From the NCBI GenBank assembly GCA_001630475.1, contig KV419448.1, positions 62,001 through 126,000 of the forward strand: a stretch of DNA of 64,000 bases. Reading direction: 5' to 3'. A program made the translations under genes and the position numbers. This stretch comes from Sistotremastrum niveocremeum HHB9708. Its lineage: Eukaryota > Basidiomycota > Agaricomycetes > Sistotremastrales > Sistotremastraceae. The stretch's first letter is position 1, and each line of letters starts with the position of its first letter. Shown one piece after another: positions 46,508 through 56,736 of this stretch. The notes below the pieces were generated by a model. That model was given only the letters and a program-made list of their open reading frames with translations. It did no database searches and was not told the origin of the DNA.

Positions 46508-48350
46508 ATGTCTACACACAACAGAAACCCAACTGGGAAGAACGGGGGGAAACCCATTCGTACGTCCTGCGATACACAGGCCCCCTATAGCATTTGGGCT
46601 GATCGCGAGGTGCAGCACCAGAGGAGCTGTTGCGACCGCTATTCCACAAGTACTTGGTCGAGACGCGCTCGACTAACCCCCTCTTGCTCACGAGACTTCG
46701 TAAGCATTTCCCTGCATCAGAATGGGGACTCAGGTGCGAGTTGGACACCCTTCCTTAGTGTCTTGACTGAATCTTTTGCAGCATTAGTACGATTCGAAAG
46801 TATCGGGACAAGTGGGGTTTCCCGTCGGCGAAGAAACAGGGCCACACGATCGCGTCCATCGATGCTGCTGTGAAAGACAACGCGTTGCGACTGTCACGAC
46901 AGGGGAGGCGTGGTCTCAAGGATTCTTTGAGGCGCGATTATGGTATCGACGCGTCTGAGTGAGTGCGTCGCGATGATTTTTGGTCTACAGTGCTCAAGCC
47001 TAACATAGGAAGGTCATTGCGCGATATCAGCGTATCTACGACCCGTCCGGAGTTGCTCGTAGGCGGCGTCATATTTTTGCTGAATCTCGGCCATATGAGT
47101 CCTCGGCGGTACATGAGTGCTGGTCGTTTGACCAGCACGATAAATGGAGGCGGTTCCATTTGTACCTCCATGTGGGGATCGAGGTCTTCTCAGGCCGAAT
47201 TCAGTGGCTCAAGATATGGTGGACTAATCGAAATCCAAGGCTGGTGTGCGGCTGGTATCTGGATGTTGTTGAGGAGCTCGGAGGTAAGGATGCAGCTTCT
47301 GATGGTCAATTAGCAGCTGCTAACGCTCAGCGTCGCCTCAGGCATGCCATTGATTACTCAGAGTGATCGTGGGAGCGAGAATAACGGCATTGCTAACGCT
47401 CAGACTTTCATGCGGCACAAGTTGGACGAAGAGCTGGGTGAAACGCTGCAGCATCGCTGGCGGGGCAAGAACCGGAATATTAAGCCTGAGATCTTCTGGA
47501 GTGGGTTGCGGAGGTGGTGGGAACCGGATTTCGAGAAGATGCTGGAGGAGGGACTCACGAACCACTGGTATGACACAACACTCCCGCTGCATCGGTGAGT
47601 CAGATTCACGTTTATGTCCATGGTGGCCAAGCTTACTTGGGTCAAAGCTTTACGTTCTTCTACGTGTTTATCCCTTGGCTCCAGTTTGAGTTAGATCGCC
47701 AGCGCTCACGCCTGAACATGTCGAAGCGTCAAGGGAAGCCAGAGAAGCTCCTGCCAAATGACGAGCCTGATATTATCTGTGAGTTTCCGGAAGATTACGG
47801 AGTCATAAGCGAGCTCGTACGTCAGTTTCCGTTGGTCGTCTCCCTCTTTGTGATTAAGCTTCATGCTATGTAGCAACCCGTCGGGAAGTCACTGATAAGA
47901 CGAGCGCGCTCTCGCTTCGCGCCGCTGGATCACTCGGTGAATCAGCTCGTGCCCCCTGAGTTTGGCAGATGGGCCGACGAGTGTTACAGACGTATTGGCC
48001 AGCCCGCTGTGTCTATAACGACTGGGTGGGGAGTATACAATGACCTCCTTCGACAGATTCTAACTTGGGTGGAACCTAATCCGCAAGAGTACGTCATGTG
48101 GGGTGCGCCGTTCCGGCATGAGGACGCGGAGGGTTTCGAGGGCGAAGAGATAAAGGTCTTTGATTTACCTCCAGTTCACGGTGTCTATCGAAACGGCGGA
48201 GTCAACGCAGAGCGAGCCGTCGGAGATCCTCTTGATAGTGAGGAGGAGGTTGAGGAGGGTCTGATAGTAACATATACAGGAGGTTTCCGCTGGTCCGATG
48301 AAGAAGATGATGGGGAAGACGCTGATGATGAGGACGAGGACGAGCTGTAA
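46508..48350 (+). mobile_element. Integrase-core (DDE) transposase gene, looks whole
   Basis: A plus-strand gene of seven exons with six short GT-AG introns, about 506 codons, that looks whole. An N-terminal helical DNA-binding-like part (LRKHFPASEWGLSISTIRKY) precedes a retroviral-type integrase core: first Asp in CWSFDQHDKW, second in LITQSDRGSEN, and the Glu in NIKPEIFWS. A C-terminal part (FIPWLQFELDR, EFPEDYG) ends in an Asp/Glu run. This integrase class is repeated in Agaricomycetes genomes and is linked to cut-and-paste elements of the Ginger type or their domesticated relatives; a Polinton origin cannot be excluded. No terminal repeats could be assigned, so the borders of any parent element are unknown. 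Age: probably recent or under selection, as the frame is kept. Confidence 0.78.
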
Positions 48351-48477
48351 ACGCGGGCCAGATCAAGCGTAAATCCGAAGCAGAGTGTCACAGCGTTACG
48401 TCGGAGTTAATAAATTGGGAAAAGTCTTCTCGACCTGCTTTGAAGGGCTAAGAGCTGCAAAGATTCCTCTACGGTAG

Positions 48478-51400
48478 ATGTTTCACTTCACAGACGTGGA
48501 CCGTAAAGTGGTTTCGTGTCAAGGACCAGCATGTGGACCGGTGGACGCTCGGCCCAAATATCCGGCGAAGGTGGCCACTGACGAGCACGGGTACAAGACT
48601 GGTCTCGACCCCCGCAATAACACCACCAAGCTGCTTTGTCCAGTGTGCCATGATCACTACACAGCCAAGATGATAGCTGAAGAGCAGGAGCATGCGGCCC
48701 GCAAGATCAAAGTTTCCGAAAAGGCCCTCATCAAAGCATCCTCCAAAGCGCAACGTGGTCGTGAGTCAAGTCGTCAAATGTCAAAACAGTGCTTAAGATT
48801 TGACGAATCCAACAGAGTTCACGTTCCCAGTTCAGGCCGTCTCTCCTGGACACCGATCCAGGTCTGCCACCAGTGGAGCTAACCCAGGAGGGCCACCCAT
48901 CAGCGGTAGTGCAAGTCTGACGCAGAAAATGCAGACACATGGGACTCAGAAGAGCGGCTCGAAGATGATAGCCGGAGTCAAATATAATGTGAAAGCCGAG
49001 CCTGATGTGGTGGAGGTGAAGGACGGTGGCGCCATCGTGGTGGATGCCTTTCTGGTAAGGCTTCCAACGAGTATTGGCCAAATGGGTATACCCGTGGGTG
49101 TACTCGCGCAGGTACCTGCCAAAATTAGCGTGGGTGGGTATGAGGTTGGCNNNNNNNNNNNNNNNNNNNNNNNNNNNNNNNNNNNNNNNNNNNNNNNNNN
49201 NNNNNNNNNNNNNNNNNNNNNNNNNNNNNNNNNNNNNNNNNNNNNNNNNNAAGGCTTCCAACGAGTATTGGCCAAATGGGTATACCCGTGGGTGTACTCG
49301 CGCAGGTACCTGCCAAAATTAGCGTGGGTGGGTATGAGGTTGGCCATTGAACTTTTTGGTGGGTACCTGCCTCCAAGAAAGTGTTTCAATTTCACTATTT
49401 AACCACAAAACAAGACACTTGACATGGGTATACCTGCATGGGTACCCATACTTGGCAAGTACGGGTATGAGATTTTGGCCCAAAAAAACAGGCAGGTACC
49501 CGCACGCAGGTACCTGAGTACCACAGGTACATATTCGTTGGAAGCCTTACTTTCTGGGCTATTGGAATAACGGAAAGATGAAATGGATGACGGTGTGTGA
49601 TCCTGGTCTTCGTATGCATGCACAGAAGGCCAATGCCGAAACAGAACATGGGTATTATCGCGGAATGGGGTGTCACGAGGGTGGCTTTGAAGCAACAGAT
49701 GCTCGACACCCTGGAAACGAACTGGCTCGCTGCTACTCATGACTATCCGCTCCATGCCTGGCAGACAGCTCTGTATAGCTACAACAACTCAATCTCTTTG
49801 GATAGTTCGCCTAGCTACCAGTTTCCTCTGAAGGCCTTTTTTCCCGAGGGCCCACCTGCACGTCCGAAAAATCAGGCCAAGCTCAGCGCACTGGGTCAAA
49901 AACCCATGATAAAGTTGGCCTTGGTCGTTGAAGCTCAGGAGTGGAAAAAAGTGGTGGCTTGGAAGCAGAAGCAAGAGTTCGAGGAGGAAATGCGTACGCC
50001 GCAGGGGATCGAGGTACCGCAAACCACTTTCATAGTTTGGCACGGCTGAGGCAAGAAACGTCAGGACATGAGGGAGGGATCCGGAGCTGCAGCGTCAGAC
50101 GAAGATCTGTACGCGATACCCGAACCAAAGGCGCCGGCGACGGACACTAAGAACGTCAGGGCACCTGTCCTCGAGGGAACCAAGGGAACGCAGACGCAAC
50201 GCGACGCAAGCGATGCTAGAGCGTCGGCTAAGCAGAAGGATCCCCGGCCGCGCAAGACGGTACCAATTGATGAGAGCGAGTTGTTTCTGCCATCGGACAC
50301 TATACGCAAAGCGATGGGATCCACGAGACCTGCCACCGATGTTTTCCAAAGTGAGATCGCTCTGGAATGGCGTTCAATCACCGACGTATTAATTGTCCAC
50401 AGCACTGCGTCATACCTTTGATGGATACCTGTATCCTGTTCCCCTTCACATGCTAAGGACCATCCTCGAGAACGACGGTTGGCCGCCGTATGACAACCTC
50501 GAGTCCGCGGATACCTGCTTCCACATCAAGATTGACATCAACACAGATCCAAGTAAGATGGTCGGTGCAGGCAGCTTCCGCAAGGCATTCCCCGCGCAAC
50601 TACACATCTTGTCACGGCCCAAAGACAAAATGGGAGACCAGCGGGAGTTCGGGGAGTTATTTGTGAATGCAATTGGCAAGGAGTACTTCATCAACGTGCA
50701 TCAGCCCGACGGCACGATAATCGAAGGTCGTCCCCAGTACCAGGCCCAAGTAGATATGGCTCAGCGAGACGCGCGCGTTCACTATTGGTGTGGCGGCATA
50801 CACGCTGATACACAGGCCCTCCTGAGGCGACGCATCATTAGGCTGAATTTAGATGTGGAATCGTTCGGCGAGGACATACCTGATCTGAACTTTGTCGAGT
50901 GCGCAATAGCCATCCCGAAAACCGGACCCAAAGCTGCCAGGCGGGTTATCATGGTGGAGCAGCGTATCCCAGGACGCTATTTCAAATATATGGGCAATGA
51001 TTCATGGGACATCGAGCCAGGACTTACGGATCCCGAGGCCATCAAAACCGCTCTCTATTTGAAATCCTGCCAGCACGTCGCCTATGTCGCCCTGGGAGGC
51101 CAATGCGTCATTGCGGATTATCAAGGTCAGGATGACTTGCCCTTCGTCGGTTTCAGTGTTGACTCCCTTGATAGGCGGCGGAACCCAACTTACCGATGCC
51201 CAGCTTTGCACGACGCCGTCAGTTTATTGATACTTCATATGAGGACCCCCACGAGAGCTGACTCTATGTTTAGTGATTATGAAGGACATTTTGGGGACGG
51301 CAATCATACAGAGCTTCTCGCCCGGTTCCCTTCGGAGCACGTCTGCTCTCGGTTCTGCGAGTTCTTTCGCCTGGGAATTGAAGGCATGACACCAGACGAG

Positions 51401-51921
51401 CTTGATGCTCGCGAACACACTGGAGCTCAGGCTGAGGCAGACTCTGGAGCCGAAAATGGTAAGCGGTACTTCACTTGCTTCGCCATCGACCTAACGTACT
51501 CTGTCCCTACTTTCCAGCCGATAATAACGACATCCAAGAGATCAAGGAGGAACCGATCGACCACTCTCTCAATGGCACGATATCAGTTCCAAAGGGTGAC
51601 AATTTCATTGACCTGACCGTCGACTCCCCACCTCCCCCAACGCGGAACACTGACGAACCAGGAACTCAATCACCACAGCTTCCCTCTGCAGAACCTCACG
51701 CTCTGCCCGAGAACGAGAAGGAGCAACGGGTGCAAGCACCTGCGGTACGGCGAAATCCACCGAGGCAGCCACCACGAGAAGGAAAGAATACAAACAGAGC
51801 TGGACATAGTCCTACCCCTGCTGCCGAGAAAAACGCCCGCAAGCGCAAGCGTCAGCCCAGGAAAAATGAGACTGGGTCCCGCGAGACCTCTATGTCACCG
51901 GAGTCAGAGGAACGAGACTGA
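48478..51921 (+). CDS. Alpha-kinase (eEF2K/MHCK type) with Zn-site head and SIM-like tail
   Basis: Exons 48478-48760, 48816-49054, 49527-49592, 49699-49993, 50051-50350, 50403-51458, 51518-51921; 880 aa. The head has a Cys cluster (SCQGPAC ... LLCPVC) that may bind zinc. The kinase domain in the sixth exon shows GAGSFRKAF, a VEQRIPGRYFKYMGN block, VIADYQG where eEF2K has VDIQG, HFGDGN, and the Zn ligands HVCSRFC, then LGIEGMTPDEL. These are the alpha-kinase landmarks. The tail is Pro/Arg/Lys-rich with FIDLTVDSP, a typical SUMO-interacting core, and a basic patch (KKNARKRKR-like). A 300-bp MITE sits between the second and third exons; the model treats it as part of an intron (49055-49526) that keeps the frame. 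Without that splicing the gene is broken. Confidence 0.75.
49056..49549. mobile_element. hAT-type MITE inserted in the alpha-kinase gene
   Basis: Perfect 15-bp terminal inverted repeats, TAAGGCTTCCAACGA at 49056 and its complement ending at 49549. The flanks are an exact 8-bp target duplication, CTTTCTGG at 49048-49055 and 49550-49557, the hallmark of hAT insertions. After removing the gap and the duplicated contig end the element is 300 bp. The inside is rich in GGTACC- and GGGTATACCC-like palindromes and codes for nothing, so it is non-autonomous. Perfect repeats and duplication suggest a recent insertion. Confidence 0.88.
49151..49250. other. Assembly gap (100 N) with duplicated flanks
   Basis: A run of exactly 100 N. 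The 94 bases before it (49057-49150) are identical to the 94 after it (49251-49344), so the gap is probably two overlapping contig ends that were not merged. Confidence 0.9.
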
Positions 51922-52115
51922 GGAGGCGGTGCTACACCAACACACGTACTTACCGAAAAGCCGCGACAAAACCGCAGCGCGAGACAGTGTCCTCAAGCTG
52001 GTATCTTCATACCTGTAATATGTATTGTCGAATCGCCCAAAGCATACGATGAATCGAGGCACTGACCTGAAAAATATATGCACACGAATGCAGTTTTGCT
52101 TGTGGAGAGCCAGAT
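51922..52115. other. Alpha-kinase 3' flank
   Basis: About 190 bases with no further gene. Confidence 0.3.
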
Positions 52116-52319
52116 TTGAGGCACACCGTCGTGCCGCGTTATGGGAACCGACGACACTGATTCTTTATTTGAGGCACACGGGAAACGTCAATGTAGGATG
52201 TGGACTTGAGGCACACATGATTGCGGTCGGTTGTTGACCGTAAACAATAGATTGTGAGGGATTGAAGCACGCATTCGAAAAGGACCTTGCCGCGATCGAC
52301 GTCACTTCTTGAGGCACAC
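52116..52319 (+). repeat. Clustered TTGAGGCACAC motif
   Basis: Four exact copies of TTGAGGCACAC at 52116, 52169, 52206 and 52309, and a degenerate copy (TTGAAGCACGC) at 52262. Starts are 53, 37, 56 and 47 bases apart. The sequences between differ. The set lies just downstream of the alpha-kinase gene. It could be subterminal transposase-binding repeats or an upstream activating array. Confidence 0.75.
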
Positions 52320-53597
52320 GCTGTAGAGCTTAGCCAATAAGTCAGACGCCTGGCCACGCAAACCATCGAAGTCTCGCTTACTAGTCAGACATGGGATCCA
52401 GGAAGACAGGGGCACCCGAGGAACACCACAATGACACTCGCTGTATACAATAATGTAAGCACCCTGAAGAGCTGATCACTGGGAAACTAATCACCGAATC
52501 AATGCATCTCAAAGCGGATGCCCAGATGGGCCCCTACGAACACCCCCCGCTCCCGTGTGTGTGCCCAAGCGAGACCGATTCAACGCGTCAATGAGCCACC
52601 GCCGTAACGATGACACATCCCAGAGAGTTTAGCATAAAGCCAGCCCCGGCTTCACGAACGCACCCTCAGAACACCGCAGTGCTCAGACGAGGGGAGTGGG
52701 ACCGTCGATCCCACCCAAATGAGCTCCTAAGAGCACCCACTACTTCCCACGGAATCGCATGGTCAACACGTCGGGCAGAACACATCGGTCACAGAGGGGG
52801 AACAGTAGTTGTTAGGGAAACACCGTTCTCGAGGATCAAGATGATCGTGTCGAACGAGTACCCATCAGTCACCGGCAAACGCGTGACTCGGGGTCCCAAT
52901 TAAGGAAGCCCGAGGCGCAGATGTCGAGCTGGGACAAACGGAGACGGTAAAGCACGAGGCTGGATAAACAAATTGCATTGTCAGATTGCAAAATCTGAGG
53001 AGGAGACATTTACGACTCACCGGCAGCCGCAGCGAAAACCGATTGGTTACGAGCAACCCACGGGGGAAATCAGAAAACCGTCTGTGATCAAGCTATTAGC
53101 ACAGAATAGGGGCTCAACGAGCGATGCACCCACACACGATCGCTTCTAACATCAGACACCGCGGGCGCAAGGCAGACGAGAGTCGAACACATCCGAAGAA
53201 ACCCCCCGTCGCAGACACTCCTCGACTGCGAATGGCGATTGATAAATCCAGAGCTCTGTAATCTAGTGTTTAGAGTGGAATGCAAGCTAACCTAGACCGA
53301 CGTACCTGCAAACGTTGATTAGGGAGATCAGGGAGAGCGGGAGCAACGAAGTAGACGGGTGCAGAATTAGAGTTGGGTGAAATAGAGTTCGCGGAGTTAA
53401 AATTGGTCCCGTCACAACTGCACAGACGTGACCAGGTGAACTCCGAGATTTCGAACTCAGCTCGGTCAAACCGGCCAAGGACTCCTCCAGTCCCTCGCTC
53501 TGTGCCTCCACCTTCGCAAACCAGACGAACACGCCATCCTTAATAGGGTCGCGTTTTCGGGCTGCAACAACAGATATCACACCTCAAGCCCCCTTTA
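52320..53597. other. Intergenic stretch
   Basis: About 1.3 kb with no supported gene; frames under 98 codons. The last part is the promoter region of the 671-aa gene. Confidence 0.4.
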
Positions 53598-55715
53598 ATG
53601 CCAATCATGCCCCTCCCGCATCCCGTCCTACCCTCCGACCATCCCGCACCAGCTCAACTCTCTCCAGATCGTGAGTCCTTTCTAACACCGTCGACAAATC
53701 TTGATTAACGCAACAATCATCCAGCCCTTACCGCCCTGTTCATCGCGCGCGAGAGCTCGGACATGAACATTCTCGCGATGAACGTCTCATTTGTTCCCCC
53801 CAGCCCTCGCCTCACTCAAGACATTCGAATGCGATCAGACGGCCGGTACGGTGAGGCGGATTACACTGCCAGAGCCCAATTTTACTTTCCCGAATACCCA
53901 CATCTCCCATTCATCCCTACCCAATCACACCTCGATTACGCCGGCTACCATCTCATGTGGCGTGGACCGACTCCAGCCGACCTCAAACCCATTCTCAGTC
54001 ACTCAACCCCTTCACTCCGGCGGCTATCCCCTCCAACACGAAACACCCTCACAACCTGCCTTACGCGCCTCGTCAACGACCTCGACGAATTCATCGCCTC
54101 GATCCGGCCCCTTATTTCGGCCCCGATTCTGCGACACGCGTTTTATCTCATAAATCATCTCCGCCCTCGACTTCAGTTCGTCAATCAAAGAATGTCGTGG
54201 CGTGATTTATGCAGAGTGTGGGGACATTATCAGCGCGTGTGGTTCGAGATCGCAGGCATGCACGAATTTCTGAAGGCGAAATTTGCGCGAGACCCCACGC
54301 ATCCAATCCATCCCGTTACCTTTTTCGTTGGCGCTTTCACTGCCGAGGAAGACGTCGCCCGAGAACTGTTTGCTAGCGGAGTCCCAGTCTGGTGGCTCTG
54401 CGCTCATAAGCCAACGCACGCGAATATCCCATTGATCGCCCACCACATCTACTCACCTCTACCGCCACTTTGCGCACCGTCTGTCGGGGATGTCGGCAAC
54501 AACGAACCATGGGACAGCTTAGGCTCGTTCGACCGCACGGATTCCTCTTCTGTTGCACGAAGACATCGAGAAGATAACCAATTCATGCCGAACGGTAAAG
54601 CCCTGCACGTCCAGACGCTGCCGACTAGTTCCCGATCTGAACTGGGCTCGGTTGAAAATCAAAGGCGTTTATCGCATCGGGCGGAACGTGACGGAGCTTC
54701 TCAGCGACCTCCGCAACGTCATCATCCATGTACGTGCCCAGATATACGGCAATAGAAAGAGATCTGACCTAGCGCAGACGGACCCGATCCTACCCATGTT
54801 CTACGAGTGCGCCACATCCCATCCGCAGTCGCCGATCAGCTCCCGAAACGATTCCAAAGACCTGCCGTGCTTCCTGAGTGGGCGACTGCACTCCTCGAAT
54901 GTGAGGACACACCCACTGTTCGAGAAGCCCGACGATACCTAGTCCCGAACAGCACATTTTTCAGTCAAGATGATGCCATCAAAAGAGAGAGACAGATCAT
55001 CAACTGGCTCAGTGTTCGTGACCAGTGGTTTCACCATCTTCGCCAACAGGGCCTTGACACCAATGCCGTCCTTGATCGCGACGATTGGCGCCAATTTCTA
55101 TCGCATACACCCGAACGTGCCTCATTCGGTCGCAAACGCAAGAATCTCACCATTTTTGACAAACTCTTGCCTGACGGTGCATTCAAGATTGATCCGGATA
55201 CTAGTACACTTCCTTTTTGGTGGTTCGATCGGCCATATAATCGAGGTGACGAAGAGGCTCTGATTGTCACCCAGGGCTTAGTCATGTGGGAGTTGGACGA
55301 GCTCACATTTCAGCAGGAGTTCCTGGCTCTCCAACGGAATATCTCGACCCGCGCTGGACATTCCGAAAGAGAACTCGATATTCGACGGAATATGATATTC
55401 AATATCTGGGATGCGTACGAAAGGGAGCACGGGATATACTTCAAGTCGCCGCCTGTTGAAGATCGAGGGATTGGCTCCTTCATATGGAACTTTGGTGTAC
55501 CCGCTGTCGATGCCGCACGTGCTGTCATGGAGAGCTGGCCCGACTCACCGCAGATCCTACGAAGTCCGTTGGTCAGACCGGTTGAGGCAAACACAATCCC
55601 GGTGGTACAGTCGTTGCGTATGGAGATGGCTCGTTATTTCTGTCGCACGTATCTCAAGCACTTCGCGCGCTTCCCCATTGTACCGACACAGTTTCCAATT
55701 CCGTATACCACTTAA
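53598..55715 (+). CDS. Agaricomycetes-specific 671-aa protein of unknown function
   Basis: Three exons: 53598-53670, 53725-54729, 54778-55715; 671 aa, start MPIMPLPHPVLPSDHPAPA. Notable blocks are SWRDLCRVWGHYQRVWFEIA, GMHEFLKAKFARDP, VTFFVGAFTAEEDVARELFA, GVPVWWLCAHKP, HIPSAVADQLPKRFQRPA and LPFWWFDRPYNRGDEEALIV. It has the style of a large repeated family of mushrooms and wood-decay fungi for which no function is known to me. No signal peptide or TM segment. The frame is kept through both introns, so the copy looks intact. Confidence 0.75.
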
Positions 55716-56205
55716 ATTCTTATCATGCCAATCTCCAATGTCTAAGCCGAATTAAATGTAATGCATATGTATTGTATAGCTAATTAACATGAACTGTCAC
55801 ACAAGTCAATAGTGAGCTCGACCAGTCAGTGTAGATCGAAGTGTGCTGGATGACGGGTCACGAATCCATGAAGTCGGGATCATGCATGAGGAGTTAGTGA
55901 GCGTGGGATGAAATCTTCCCATTCTGGGTGATTCCTCTCGGGGTCTCGAGATCCGTATCCGCGGAGCTTGAACTCAACGGGCCGGCAAGTCTATTTCCGC
56001 CGTCGGCACAGACCTCAGCGCAAATCCCCTTCATATTAATGACGCTCATGTCGTATATTGTATAGTTAGTAGGGGTAGTGCATGCAAAGGATAGATATTC
56101 TAGATATGATATCTCTAGTGATACAGCAAACAAAAGCGAAATGCGAATTATTTAACGGATGAACGCAGCATGCTATCAAGGTAACTAGGTTCAAGAATCA
56201 AAAAA
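55716..56205. other. 3' flank of the 671-aa gene
   Basis: About 490 bases; nothing recognised. Confidence 0.35.
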
Positions 56206-56700
56206 TTAGATGACGCGAGCGGCGAGGCTTTCCACTGAACCGACGTTACTGAAACTCAATTTCCTACTCGAGGGGTTTTTCATTGGACCAGAAGAGCCTC
56301 CACTCTGAGGGTCGGGATCCCGATCGTAGGTGCGAGAAGATGAGTGAGCCCTGAGGACGAGGAATCGACAATTGAAAACAAAGGAAGGGTTCATCAGGCG
56401 ATCCGAAAGTTGTTCCGTGTAGGCGTTGGTTGAGATCGTCGAAGTAAATGCTGTCAGTGAGATCGGCTGAGAACATCAATATAAAGCGTCTACCCAAAGA
56501 CTCTGAGTTGATGAGTTTAAAACATTGAACTAACCTGATTTCACGTAGGATCACAACTTCAAATGCCACCAATGCGTCAACCACCCTCCTTCTGAATCCA
56601 GGTACAGTCTCCATCTCGCCCACATTTCATCGCGACATGCATATGGTTAGCGCCTGCTCAGCCAGTCCTCAGCCTCGGAAACTTCGATAGAATGGCACCA
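56206..56700 (-). pseudogene. Relic related to the 41.0-41.6 kb relic
   Basis: A minus-strand frame with LGRRFILMFSADLTDSIYFD and SEWRLFWSNEKPLE but no convincing start. Shares ordered short blocks with 41.0-41.6 kb. Unknown family, probably decayed. Confidence 0.3.
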
Positions 56701-56736
56701 GTCCCAACATGTGAGGGTTCAATTCAGCTGTCCTTT

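Noticed and set aside
49056-49549. LTR or solo LTR
   Set aside because: Ends are inverted, not direct, and the target duplication is 8 bp with no TG...CA ends; this is a hAT-type MITE.
52116-52319. CRISPR-like array
   Set aside because: The repeated motif is only 11 bp, spacing is irregular (37-56), and the genome is eukaryotic.
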